64,000 nt of DNA from Anadara kagoshimensis (Eukaryota; Mollusca; Bivalvia; Arcoida; Arcidae). A model generated the notes under the pieces. The model worked only from the letters and a program-made list of their open reading frames with translations, made no database searches and was not told where the DNA came from. The stretch covers positions 34,294,680 to 34,358,679 of the forward strand of contig CM037857.1 in assembly GCA_021292105.1 (NCBI GenBank), given 5' to 3'. The position numbers were made by a program, and so were the translations under genes. Of the stretch, positions 19,433 to 32,500 are shown piece by piece (within the stretch, counting starts at the first letter, position 1; every line of letters begins with the position of its first letter).

Positions 19433-22400
19433 TTTTTAGCTCACCTGACCGAAGGTCATGTGAGCTTATGGCATAGCGCAGCGTGTGTATGTGTGTGCGT
19501 CGTTAACACCTATTTTCGACTTCTCCTCTGAAACTACTGGACAGTTTTTAATGAAACTTTGTCAGAGGTATATATGGGCCGGTGCAATTCAGATTTGTTC
19601 GTGGCGTTGCTATGGCTACCATAACTAGGTCAAGGTGACCTAAGGGTGCAAAAATCTTAAAAAATCTTCTCCGAAAGTTTTTTTTTTTGTAATGTATATT
19701 TTTATTGACATAGAACAATCACAATCAATATTGTTATTTAACACAAAATACAAAACCAATAGATATATCAACATAGCCAATAATGCAGAAATAAATAATA
19801 CAAATATAAACGAATAATATTTATTGTAATATGAAATTTAATATTAAACTTTTTTGTAATGATTATAGTATAATTGTCATTGCTACCTCTGACTTTTTTA
19901 TAAAGCAATGAATTCAAAAGTAGCACATTTGAGTGTATTATTTTATAAAAAATCAAAAGTAGCACGTGACATAATTGATGCTGACAGAGGACAGGGGTGA
20001 TGTAAAAAAAAAAAACAAAAACAAACTAGAACAGCTGTCCAAAAGGTCTCCAAAATTGTTCAAACTCCTCGATTTCATTTGTTTCAATTGCTATATGGTT
20101 CTGGGTGATAAAATGAGCTTGATAGTATGAAATAAATTCTTGAACATTGAGTGTTTTTCCTTTAGCTTTCGTTCTAAAAATATAATTTCTAATTAAAATA
20201 TATAAAAAATTTATAGGTTTTGTTTCCTTGTTAAAATTCAAAATTCCAAATATCGCTTCTTTTCCATTGATGTATAGGTCTATTTGACATTTTGCTTTTA
20301 TTAATTTTGTTAATTTCATCCAAAAATCGTTTACAATTTGGCATTCCCAGAATAAATGAGTAGTTGTTTCACAAAATATTTTACAGAAGGTACATTTGTC
20401 ATCTAATCTTATTTGTAACTTTTTCAAATAGTTGTTTGTGGCGAGTAATTTATTGTTTATTCTGTATTGAAACCATTGTAAATACGTGTTTTTTGTTGTA
20501 TAAAAAGGGAGACAATTAGTATTATTCCATTCTTTTTCGTCAAATAAAAATTAACTTGTCCATTTTAATTCTTCTGTTTTACATCTTTTAGATTTGAGAA
20601 ATACACTATACATATCTTTGCTACCTTTTTCTGATTTTTTAATAATTTCAAAGACATGTAGAATAAATGGTCGTATTAGTTTATTATTTTGCTTTTGAAA
20701 TTTTCTTGAATTTGATTTTACTTTATTTATTGCTCCTAAATATTCTAAAAAATTAGATTTTAACTGATGCGTTTTTTGTAATTCCTCAAAAGTATAAAAC
20801 TCATCACTATTCTTCATTAGATCGCTTATAAATATAACGCCTTGTTGTATCCAGTGTTTTGAAGATACTATTTTCTTGTCAATTGTAAACTCAGAATTAT
20901 TCCAAATACTAGATTTTAAATATTGAAACCATGTTTTACAACGGTTTATCTCATTTAGCTCAGTGAACATTTGTAAAACTTGTTGCCAAAACTTGTTGAT
21001 TTCTTTACTGGGTATTGTATTTGTTATAAGACTATTCGATGTGATCCCCATGTTTTTGATTAATTTAATTAATTTAGACTTTTGTGATATTATTCTGCGA
21101 ATCCATGTTAACTTTATTGCCTTTATGAAACTTTCAAGGTCAATCATTTTCAGTCCCCCGTTTAAATAGTTTTGAATAATTACTGAACGTTTAATTTTGT
21201 CTGGCTTTGAATTCCATATAAAATTGAAAAATAAGCTGTGTAGATACTTTATAGTCTTTTCAGGGGGATTAGGGAGAATAAGTTTAGATATTACAAGTGT
21301 TTTTATAATTGTTATTCTTCCAAGTGAGTGTAAGATTCCTAGAAGACCATACTTTCAGGATTGATTCTATTTCCTTAATTCTTTTGTCATAATTCAAATT
21401 TATTATTTCGTCTAAGTTTATTGAAAAATTTATGCCTAACAAAGAAAAATATTCAGCGTTACATTCAAATTTATACCTATGATTAAAAGTTTCCCCACAA
21501 AACTTTTTACAACCTATCCAAACAGATTACATTTAGATTCTTCTCCGAAAGTACTGATTGGAGAAAAAATCTGATGTGATATTTGGATTCTCTAGGGTCT
21601 TAAGCCTATAGTTTGTTCATTTTGTGAAATTCGGATAAAAAATAGGTAACGCGTTTTTCCGTTTAATTTTGAAAAAATTGTAAAATAGCTTTAAATTGTT
21701 ATAACTTGACTATTTGACCAGATAATGACATGGGGTTTTCAGTTTTGACATCTTCTTGTTAGTATCTTCAAAAAGAGGTCAAGGTCGATTGTGAAGGTTG
21801 TGACCTGATTTTTTTACCTCTGATTATAATTATTATCTCGAAAACAACAAACTTTTTGTATAGGCATGTATATTAGAATGTTGTAGGTATCGATACAACG
21901 ATCATTTTGATGTATAGAAAAAGGTCATGAGTTCAAAGGTCAAGGTCACGGATGCAAAACAATACCGAAATGGTTAATTATCTCGAAAACTATAAACTTT
22001 TTGTATAGGCATGTATATTAGAATGTTGTAGGTATTGATACAACGATCATTTTGATGTATAGAAAAAGGTTGGGTTCAAAGGTCAAGGTCACAGAGTGAA
22101 ACAATACGAAATGTTTAATTATCTCGAAAACTATAAACTTTTTGTATAGGCACGTATATTAGAATGTTGTAGGTATCGATACAATGATCATTTTGATGTA
22201 TAGAAAAAGGTCATGGATTCAAAGGTCAAGGTCACAGATGCAAAACAATACCAATAGTTAATTATCTCGAAAACAACTTTTTGTATAGGCATGTATATAG
22301 AATGTTGTAGGTATTGATACAATGGTTATCATGATGTTAAAAAAAGTCATTGGGGTTTAGTATTTGTTTTCTTTAAATCTATCAGCTAGCCATTAGTTAT

Positions 22401-22434
22401 CAGGTGAGCGTATCAGGCCCATGGGCCTCTTGTT
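19433..22434 (-). mobile_element. Pearl-like element B, split by a LINE
   Basis: The same left end as element A (TTTTTTAGCTCACCTGACCG), the same body and the same right end (AGGCCCATGGGCCTCTTGTT). The core array has about four 145-bp units (21830-22330). The element is interrupted at 19679-21538 by a LINE. Sequence identity to element A is high in the ends and the body. Confidence 0.85.
19679..21538 (-). mobile_element. 5'-truncated L1-like LINE, minus strand
   Basis: The minus strand encodes the C-terminal part of a LINE ORF2. It includes LTLTRKITIIKTLVISKL, then GGLKMIDLESFIKAIKLTW followed by IRR, and near the end CTFCKIFCETTTHLFWEC, a Cys/His knuckle typical of L1/Tx1-type elements. A run of 12 T at 19678-19689 is the poly-A tail on the coding strand. 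TCTTCTCCGAAAGT (14 bp) flanks both sides (19665-19678 and 21539-21552). Frame changes near 20,500 and 21,350 break the coding frame. The 5' half of the element, including most of the reverse transcriptase, is absent, as in ordinary truncated retrotransposition. Confidence 0.88.
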
Positions 22435-23141
22435 AAACTTCTATATCTTTTTTATTTCGGCAAATAGAATGGTGAAATTTTCAATATTATAACAATTTAC
22501 AATAATTTTCATATTTTGGTCAAATTGCATAGACTTCAGTATCCCATTAATGATTTATTTATGATAATAGAATATATACCGTATTTTCAATATTAATAAA
22601 ATAAAATAAATAAAAATATCACATAAACTAAGTGTCATACCATATGCGTTTTCTATACACGGATTTGGGGTAAGGTGGGCTCAAGTACCGGGGTGCTAAG
22701 TAATTACAAATAAAAAATATCGACAAAATAAGAATATAGATGCAATATGCTTAGAGAGATCTTCAGAATGACACCTCAAATTTATGAATATCTTGAAATT
22801 AACCAATTAATCAGATTTCAAATATGCCAGACTTAAGTTATAAATACATCCTGTTGTTCGGATTTCCGGTATGTTGAAAAAAAGTGTTCTCTAGAAACAT
22901 ATCGAACAGTATAAGGTATTTCCGCAGGTACATATATTATATAATTACAGTATTTATTGGCATAAAGCAACACATTAATGTGTAGTACTCTCTCTCTCTC
23001 CCAAGTCTCTCTCTCGTTAAGAATTTTATTATTTGTTACATAATGAAATTATTTATTTAACTTTCTCTCATGTGGTTTAAAAATACTTCACTCCTTCTTT
23101 CTCTCATAAAACAGTTTCATGTGAAATCTCAAACCATTTAA
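22435..23141. other. AT-rich stretch, no gene seen
   Basis: Homopolymer-rich sequence with a short CT-rich patch near 22990-23015. Nothing recognised. Confidence 0.5.
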
Positions 23142-23918
23142 CATGGCCGTAACTACCATTGAGGCAAGTGAGGCCTCACCTAGAATTCTGCCGATTTTTT
23201 TTTTTTTTTTTTTTTTTTTTTGAAAACTGATTTAAGATTTTATGGGAAACAGACAATAACAATAAAAAAAACTTGAGATGTTTTTTCACATTATAAATAG
23301 CAAATTTAAGGCGTTTTATTATCGCCACAAAATGGTTTTCACGTAATTAATTCATGTAGTTATTAGATGAAAATCTTCAGTCGTCTACATTTTCATTTAT
23401 TGTAGTAATAATATTAGTATGCATAATTATATCTGTCACCAAGTAACTCAGCTTGGTCTTTTTTATCTACATATTCTAAAACTTTGAAAAAAACCCATTT
23501 TTTCTTTATGTATGTAAAAAAAGTCATAAGGGAAGATTTAAATGCAACACATGATGTTTAACTACACCATTCACAGAATTTATTTTTATAGAGGACGTTA
23601 AGTCACTTTGGTAGGCGGCACTTCGGTGCCTCATTGAAGAATTTCACAACTGACTAGATGAACATATCCAATACAACCGGAGATGCTAGCTCAAACCTTG
23701 GCATTACACTTGAAGCTTTATCAACTTGATCTATTTTTTCAGATCATTCCCTTCTTTCTTTTTTATACCGGGCTTCTATGACTTTGGGACTATCAAATAT
23801 TTTATTTTTAGTTACAACCCCATTTTGATATCAAAATACATGAATTGAGTAAACATCTTTTAGCCTTTGAAATGCCAGGAAAATGCAGGAATTTGGCTTA
23901 AAGTTTTAAAAAAAATTT

Positions 23919-24005
<87 letters not shown>

Positions 24006-24042
24006 CTGCCTCACATACAACCAACCCCTAGTTACGGCCATG
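23142..24042. mobile_element. TIR element of about 900 bp with poly-T and poly-G tracts
   Basis: The left end CATGGCCGTAACTA and right end TAGTTACGGCCATG are perfect inverted repeats. Inside them TGAGGCA is again inverted (23160 region and 24007 region). The interior is AT-rich with 27 T at 23195-23221 and 86 G at 23920-24005, and has no open frame of note. It looks like a non-autonomous DNA element; no target duplication could be fixed. Confidence 0.7.
23920..24005 (+). repeat. Uninterrupted run of 86 G
   Basis: All bases from 23920 to 24005 are G. It lies next to the right TIR of the element at 23142-24042. Such a tract can form G-quadruplexes, slips in replication and is hard to sequence, so its true length is uncertain. 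Confidence 0.9.
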
Positions 24043-24932
24043 CATTACATCAAGTGATTCAGTGTCAGTGATTCAGGTTTTTTTATTTTCTATGATATAA
24101 GGATAGATTATTACAAAATAACATTGAAACTTGTTTTTCCATCTTTTAACTTGTACTATATTTAATTTTCTTTTGAAGATTATCCGTGTATCCATCAATA
24201 AAGAAAATAAGTACCGGAATGACAATAACAAAAACCTAAGGTATCATACAACAGTTTCGTATTTTCGTCCACGGTCTATACTTGAAAATAATCCAGAAAA
24301 TCGCCATAGCAACGAATTAATGTCCGCAACAACTGTAAAATGATGGTCAAATTAAAAAAAAATGTTTTGAAAAGGAAGATATAGTATTATCGTACTTAAA
24401 AAAATTGTGCCGCGTGTGTACGAATCTATGGCCAGCTCAACATGGCTCCAGATTGGTCTCATGGAAGGCTGTTATTAGTGCTATTTTATGTACGTCTGAC
24501 GTTACGTCATTTATCTCGAAAACGAGCTGTTAAAGGTTCACATTTTTTGCCAAAATTTTGTAGAATTTTAAACGAGCTTTCTGAAACACCCAAAAAATTG
24601 GCTCTAATTTATATATAAAGCTCCAAAAAATTAAATCAAAATTGAGCAATTTGGAAATTTTTTAAAACTTTTTTTATTTTTTGAATGATTTTTCCCGAAT
24701 TGTAGGGGGCGCCACGAGTAAAACAAATATACGAATAAAATTTTAGAGATATAGCCGTGGATATAAAAAAGAAATGGAAAGTCTAACTTAAAAAACAAAA
24801 TTGTGATAAACCACGGAACTTGAGGTACAGGTTTTTCATGTGAATCCAAGATGGAAACTGTTGTATGAGTCCTAAAGTATAATCAGAAATGGATTACACT
24901 CAGTTTTGTGGATTTTTCTCAAACTTGAATCA
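24043..24932. other. AT-rich stretch, no gene seen
   Basis: Short open frames at 24131-24343 and 24631-24849 have no motifs and biased low-complexity composition. Nothing else recognised. Confidence 0.5.
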
Positions 24933-25411
24933 GCTTATAGGTGTCTATAAGCCATCTATAAGCCCGCTATAAGCCACCTATAAGCTGGCTTATAGACAGT
25001 TTTTCATCTTATGATTATTGTTATTTCTTTTGAATCTGAAAGTAAAAAAATAAAATGCACCTACCCCACCCCTCCCCAATTTTGAAAAAAAAAATGATGA
25101 AAATCCTTAAAATTTACTTCTACTGAAAGAAGGCTTATAGGTAGTTTATAGATGGCTTATATTTTGAGTGCCAATAAGCCATCTATAAGCTGGCTTATAG
25201 AAGGCTTATAGGTAATCTCTAAACGGCTTATAGATGGCTTATAGGTGTCTATAAGCCATCTATAAGCCTGCTATAAGCCACCTATAAGCTGGCTTATAGA
25301 CAGTTTTTCATCTTATGATTATTGTTATTTCTTTTGAATCTGAAAGTAAAAAAATAAAATGCACCTACCCCACCCCTCCCCCAATTTTGAAAAAAAAAAT
25401 TGATGAAAATC
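24933..25411. repeat. 304-bp duplication built of CTTATAG words
   Basis: GCTTATAGGTGTCTATAAGC begins at 24933 and again at 25237, each followed by about 170 bp of near-identical sequence that includes CACCTACCCCACCCCTCCC. The segment between (25130-25235) is itself made of repeated 'cttatagatgg' and 'cttataggt' words. GGCTTATAG and CTATAAGCC alternate, so short hairpins are likely. Confidence 0.85.
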
Positions 25412-25764
25412 TAGGTATTAATTTTATATGGGCAAACCATGGAAAGGTTCGAATCTGCATTGTTGAGGTCTTGCTAATTACTAATGCCATCACTGCCTCT
25501 ACATGAATAGAGTGAAAGTGTTCTTGCTGACTAATGAGATATTTATAGGCAAAACATTTCTCTAATGATGGACTTGTGCCTTCTTCCCAGTGAAAAGTGT
25601 TGTTAACTAATCTTATGTGTGGGTAGTTACAGTGATATACATGGAGATTGTTCCTTCATTCAAGTCATGATGGTGGTTTTAAGTACTCTGGCATTCGTAT
25701 CTATATCTATGTGATGGTATAAAATAATGTATGATTGAAAGTTTCAACCAAAGTCCTTAAGCCT
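25412..25764. other. Spacer, no gene seen
   Basis: Non-coding sequence between the duplication and a SINE; no motif recognised. Confidence 0.45.
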
Positions 25765-25985
25765 CAGTGAACAGTGGCCCAGTGGTCTAACGTGATCTAC
25801 AGAGCAAAGTGACTATCACCACCTAGGTTCGAATCCCACTCATGTTGGATCTTAGTGTGAGAAGGTTTGTTTCAATTGCAAAAAGATTGGTGGTATTCTC
25901 TGTACACTCCAGTTTCTCCACCATCCCAGACTGACTCCAATATATGTGAAAGCATCTTGACTGGGGCATAAAACACCCTTTGTCA
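25765..25985 (+). mobile_element. tRNA-derived SINE, second family
   Basis: A-box-like GTGGCCCAGTGGTCTAACGT and B-box GGTTCGAATCCCA lie about 50 bp apart. Then come CTTAGTGTGAGAAGGTTTG and CTCCAGTTTCTCCACCATCC, ending CTTGACTGGGGCATAAAAC. Related copies are at 36000-36235 and, inverted, at 52848-53165. The last 20 bases resemble the tail of the main SINE family. Confidence 0.75.
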
Positions 25986-28289
25986 ACTTAACAACTAATC
26001 TATGTATTTTCTCAAAATTTTCACTCTATGTAATTCCATCAACTATGCAAAACATAGTTTTACAGTAAAGGCTGAAGAAAAACTGTATTTATACAGACAT
26101 TTTTTGTGTATAGTGGTAATGGTCGGCATCCAATGTTAAAACTTTTGGTTACAGTTCTTGATGGCACCAATGTGTTAACTTGGTGTTAAAATTTTGACAG
26201 GCCTGTACTGTAAATGGGTTTCACTATAAACTTGTGCAGAAGCAATAGTACCGGCAAAATGAGCCAACCAACTTGCTTTGAACCAAGTTTCATGAAATAG
26301 TGTTTCATAGAATTTGCATAGACAAAAATTTCGAATGGACAGAAGGAAGGATAGACAGACGGAAACTCAAATTTAATATATCCGGCTTTCTTGAAAGGCA
26401 GGGGATAATAAATGCCAGACATTATCTGTACATATCTTGACCAGATTTCATGTGAATTTATCCTCCTGAATCACTAGTGTCAGAATATCAGGCTACATAC
26501 ACTAATAACTATAAACATATTCTTCTGTCCATGTTCATAACATGCAAATGTCTTGTTTGTTTTGACTATTTCATTTTAGTTTCCAGAAGGTTTATGGTAT
26601 AGCGAGTCACATTTGACCTTGTACTTGAATATAAAATTTGGCTAACAAACTGTGTAATTTAGTTAAGACAGCATGTTTCATTACCATAAACACCCAGTAC
26701 CCAGTATTACTATCATCTATCCTTTATAACAACTTAACATTGCCCCTAAATTTCACAATGGAAATATGTCTCTTTGAATATTAAAAAGTCAAACGGTTGG
26801 GTCACACTTGATGCACTATATTAGCCACATTACAACCAGATTTAAAATGCTCCAAAATTATTATACAGCTACATGTACCAGGAGGTCAGTTTCAAACCCA
26901 TGACTTTTGATAAACAGACATTTAAACTGCCTTGCTACTAGGGTTGTAGAGGCATTGAAGAAAAAATAACAAAAAGAATACTGCTATACCTTCTAAATTC
27001 CATTTTATTCAATAAATTGGAAGTTGTATACAATAAATTGGCACGCCAGATCAAAGATGACTATCTGATAAAAAGACCATACAAGTGACATGTCATTATG
27101 TTGCCAAATAAGTCATCAATGAGACAATACAACAAAGGGCATTAACTCAAAGGAATGAACTCGGGTGTTGGAAATATACACATTAAACATAATTAAAAAG
27201 CTCTGTATAGATGTTTCTTATTTGCCTGCAACATACTTGTCCATATGCAGATTTTGTTATATTATTGTTTTAGGTTTTACCGTGCATACAAGCAGAAGTT
27301 TCACTGTGGTGTTTGGAAAACACTTTGCCCCCATCTTTACACATCGAAACTGAAATGTGACCTTAAACTTTGACCCAGAATTCCATTTTCAACAATACAG
27401 ATCTCAAAATGATTGACAATTATTCAGGTGTCCTTGACCTTTGTCCTGGACTGCCATGCACTGCCCTCTAAATGATTGACAATTATTCAGGTGTCCTTGA
27501 CCTTTGTCCTGGACTGCCATGCACTGCCCTCTGCATATCTTATAAAATTGATAAGCATTCCTGGCAAGTTTCATACCAATAAAAAGTTATGAAGTGAACA
27601 CCTAAATGTAAACAGAAACCCCAAATTTTAAGTTCCTGCATACTGTATGTAACCTTGACCTTTGACCTGGTCATCCACGTGGTCAAAGCATTTTGTTCAG
27701 GTTATTTTATTTCCTAAATATGATAACTAATCATGGCAAGATTTATTAAAATCCTCCATACTGTTCAAAAGCTATGAAGCAGAGACGTTAATGTAAATTT
27801 GTATTGACAAATGGACAAGGCCATATTAGTATTCTATATACAAAGGAGTACCAGTACATATAAAATAAATATAAAGTTGACGTGCCAACTTAAAGTACAC
27901 AACCCCTTTAACATTTAAAACTATTTTCAATAAATAAATAATGTTGATTTAAATTACAATTTCTTTACTACATATACATCACATATATAAGAGAAATTGG
28001 TCTTTTACCTTTTTCTTACAAGCACGCAAATTATAATTAAACATGAAAATAAATATTATTCACAAATATTCTTTTGTCCAACCAGAAAACATAATGAATT
28101 AGCCATTAAACTGGCTATTAAAACAAAGACATGATGGCTTTAGGGTTTGAGATGCAAGACAAGAAGAGGCATATTTTCTTGGCAAAAACTTTAAACTTTA
28201 CCTACTGAAAAATTAAGCAGAACTATAAAATTGTTACAAATGTAATTTTAACAGCAAAAACATATCAAATGTATTGATTATTTCCTTGC

Positions 28290-28322
<33 letters not shown>

Positions 28323-29401
28323 TCTACAAAATTAGAAATCTGAAAAATACATTGATTGTTATTTAAAACACAATCTTTAGAGTTAAAAATTCTAATCAAA
28401 CAGGAAAACACAATTACAACTGACAAAAGTGTTTAAAAAAATACTATAAGTAATGTAACAAAACACTGACTGTGTCATTTATCATACCCACAAACCGATT
28501 ATACATGAACAGTAAATCCTGTATATTAAGACAACTTGTAAAGTCTTTAGGAAATTTGGATCCATTAACAGGAATATAGATGTTTCATTGAATGTCATGA
28601 AAAACCTGTATTTGGTTGTTATACAAAGGTGGTCAATATACAGCAGTGTTTTCTGTTCCAATAAAGACTAGCTGATGGCCTCTACTACCAAGCTAAGAAT
28701 ATGATGTTCCCCCAAAGCTCTGTCATAATCAGACGTGTTTACCAATATTTACCATACATATACAATATCAGCAGTTATATAGCAGATTTCAATTAAATAA
28801 TATAAATGAAATAAATAGGTGAACATTAATTCTTTTAGCTTTTTTACAACAGCAATACTTCAAGCATGGATATGCGATACTAAGCAGAAGTACAAACTTC
28901 AAACATCATTAAAGTGTCTCAGAATCTTAGTTGACTTGACAACACTGTTTGTTTTTTTGGGGAAAACTTTAACATCTGGATAGAGAATCATAAGATTTCA
29001 GATGACAATTCCTTATCATACATAGCAAAGTTGGAATTTATTTGGCTTTGAACAACATATTGAAGCATGAAATTGGAATATCAAATAATAAACATGCTGT
29101 AACAAAAATAAGCATTTTGACTAATAATAATAATTATAATAGATGTAATAATAAAAATAGATATAATAATAATAAAATATGGGAGTTGGTGTAATTAATT
29201 TAAAAATAAAGCAATATCTATTTATTTTCATTATGTTTCATGCATTAAAATTGAAATATTAAATATCAAAAATAAACATTTTGAAATAAATTAAAACATT
29301 GTTACTTTAACAAACAATTTGGTTTGTATTAAATTTAAGAATTGTTACATAGTGTAATGAAAATATTCAATATCGTTTAATAATACACAATATGAGAGTA
29401 A
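25986..29401. other. Intergenic stretch with old repeats
   Basis: 26280-26425 (AAGTTTCATGAAATAGTGTT through GAAAGGCAGGGG) is an interspersed repeat with a second copy at 48890-49000. 27540-27800 looks like another diffuse repeat with GACCTTTGACC motifs. A (GA)n tract lies near 28292-28321. No gene was found. The polyadenylation side of the host gene, with ATTAAA on the minus strand around 29376-29381, lies at the right end. Confidence 0.5.
27408..27533. repeat. Perfect 63-bp tandem duplication
   Basis: AATGATTGACAATTATTCAG to 'ctgccctct' occurs at 27408 and at 27471 without visible change, which indicates a recent event. Confidence 0.95.
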
Positions 29402-29524
29402 TTAATATCCGGACACTTTCTTCTTGTTTTGCGGGTAAGACGAGGTAATATCCGCGGTAAACGCTTTGAATCTGTATTCCAGTTGTTTTCTTGCTTGGTG
29501 GAGCTCTTTTTGTAGATCTTCAGC
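29402..29524 (-). CDS. Host gene, last exon
   Basis: After a TTATTGTAG acceptor it reads AEDLQKELHQARKQLEYRF, KAFTADITSSYPQNKKKVSGY in phase 0 and stops at TAA (29402-29404). A longer open frame in another phase (LKIYKKSSTKQENN...) overlaps it, but the heptad-like pattern of the chosen frame and its phase match with exon 35182-35210 favour this reading. Confidence 0.75.
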   Translation of the reverse strand, partial: AEDLQKELHQARKQLEYRFKAFTADITSSYPQNKKKVSGY

Positions 29525-32500
29525 CTACAATAATGGATAAAGAAGAAATCAATTATTACCACTTCAGATTATTAATGATTCTGTAACTTGTTGTTTTTGT
29601 GTTACAAGAAAACCTTGATTATAAAGGGGCTTTTAAATAAATTGAGGGAGGCCTACCAAGAAAAACCAAAGAAGAAACAGAATTCGGGACTTTAAAATAC
29701 TATTACAATAAGCGAGGTGGCAAAGCTACTGAGGCATTATTACAAGGGTTTAATTACTGTACATGGATATGATGATGCCCAGGGAAAAACATTTGTTACA
29801 GCCCCCTGATCCAAGTTTTATAATCATTTAACCCTACAAAGAGTGAATTGTAGTACCGGTAAATCTTCATGCTGATTGATATGGGTGGAGATTAATGTCT
29901 CACAGATTCCAATTATAGTCTTGCTGCAGACTGTCCTGACACAACCATTCCTTAAATTCTTGCATCATTGATGTATTGAAAGTCTATGTTTAAAGACTGA
30001 TTTCAATCACCTAGGTAACCAAAGCTTTATGACATAATTTTAGCATGATGTGAGTACAACTAATCATCTCCATTAGTACTCATTTAATTATCAGCTGGAA
30101 GGACCTGAAGAAATGTAAAGTACAATCATAATGCACAGTTCAGCTGGTGTTCAATCTCACAGCCCTATATAATGGATCTGAAACTTTAACCATATGGCAA
30201 TGGGTCTGCAAAGCATATTTACTGTGTAACTGCTAATATCTGTCTGCGGCCTTAAAAACTCAAGTCATTAGTTTTCACAATTATACAGTGCTAGCCTCGT
30301 AATGCATTAAATGTCATCTTTACCCAACACCAATTAATTCTTCCTCTTTTAGTGCCAAGTGCAAAAAAGAAAACCAAATATCTTTATATTATATTTATAT
30401 CGAGGTCATATAGGCTCTGATCATATTAGGTCTCGTACATGTGGTGAAGCTTAAAAAACATGAAATGCATTAAACTTTGATCTGGACATCAAATCTTTTT
30501 GTTATTTGAGATCCAATGTCTAATTTTCATAGAAGGAATTAAAAAACTCAAAAAGTTCCCACAAATGCCTGGCTTGCTTGAATTACCATACATGCAAAAA
30601 GAATGAAAACAGCCTGGATTGTGACATAGAACATAAAAGGCATGGCCAGCGATACATCAATTATATATGATGACATACATATAAAGAATATATTGAATTT
30701 TGTAATACAATAACATCACAATACAGTATAAACAATAAAAAACAATATATGTCTATAACTGCGACAAACAAGTGATAAATTAGTTTGGTTTTATGTATAT
30801 ATTGCAATCATAAATTAATGTCTATTGGACAACATTTATGGAGCTAATAGAGGGATGGAGATATATTATCATATAATATTACACACTGTTAAAAAATACT
30901 AAATCAGTTATTGTTATCACAAAAGCGTTAAATTTGGGAAGAACAAAATTAATTCAAAATACAAGTATTTTCTTAAACACAAGACCGTTGCAAGAGTACC
31001 TTCCCCTTACTTAATCTCCTGCTTTTCTGCTGTTCGGCAAGTCACCTGTACATGAAAAAATGTTTATGCAACAAACATATCCTAGCTAGATTACTTACTT
31101 GTTATAAACCCCTGTATGGAGGTCTATGGTCATCTGAATGAACCTTTATGAGAAATGTTAGATTTTGGTCTTCCTGTTAGATCAGAATATTATGGTAATT
31201 ATCAACAAAATTGAATAAAATCAACAACAACAAAAACACTAATAAATAACTAAACTGTTTCACAAAATATTAAAACTGACATAAATTATCAAAACATCTT
31301 ATAAACTAGAATATTTCATAAAATAAGAATTTTTACTTGATAAAAAAGATTAAAAAATTACTGTGTAATGTGTAATTTAGTTGAAAATGAAGAGAGTATT
31401 CATTTATCTTTTAAACATATAGTTGAACATGCCTTTTTATTTTTATTTTTTTTTTATTTTTTCTTTAAAAAAATACTTCAATCATATTTAATGTCATTCA
31501 AATTATAAATACTGTTATTAGTCCAAATTCCAATTACTGTACCAAGATTAAAACCAATATTTGTAACAGGTTAAACCCATCAAAGTTTTAGCTAATTTAC
31601 CGTACTTAAACATGCATCATTATAATAAGCTTAATGAATTTAACTGATATTTCAACAGCTTTTAATTTCAGTTGGAACCTTTAGTCGCCAATATTAGTAA
31701 AAATTAATTTTGAAACAAACTATGAAAATCAGTAAATGAGCTGTGATTTTGTTCCCCAGAAAGATTTTTTGGTTAAAATGTAGAAAATTAAGTTACATTA
31801 ATATTGAATGATTTAATGAAAAATAATGTGAATATCAGTTATGAATAATTTTTTTTTTGAAGAATTTTTTTAAATTGCTATGGAATTTTTTTTTAGGCAA
31901 TATGGAAAAAATAAGTAAAACCGAGTATCAATTTAAAACTGATGTACTATTATTATGGCATTATACAATGTTATAATTGAAGTTGTAACCAGTTATGTTT
32001 GTAGTACTACTGGTACTCTAAACTATCTTCTATGGCATACATGTGTGAGTCATAAAAATGACATATTTTACTAAAACGTTATCATTAACAAATACATTAA
32101 AATAATCAATGCGGTGATAATCATTTGTTAGAAAAATAAATATCAAAACCTAATTCAGTGTTCAAACCTGTGTTTTTTAAGTATTACTTTTGTCACTATC
32201 TTTGCTTCACAAGTGCAAAAATCTATTAAAAACAATCTGATTCACAAGTAAGTTGAAGTTCTCCCCAAAAATAAATGTGCCACACTAGTCTTAATCATCA
32301 CAGTGAAACCAATCTATGAAAAAAAGCATGGTCCAAAAGATTTATACCAGTAATCCACATTATAAAAACTTGGTATGTAGCAGAACTTTGTATTGCATTA
32401 AGCATTGCCAGATAAAGGTGTGTTGCAAAAACATTATACTTTTGTCATTCCTGCATGGCAAAGATTACTCGCAGTCAGTAGAGATGTCAAATCTTTAATG

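Noticed and set aside
20963-21169. Plus-strand frame over the LINE
   Set aside because: Antisense shadow of the LINE reading frame.
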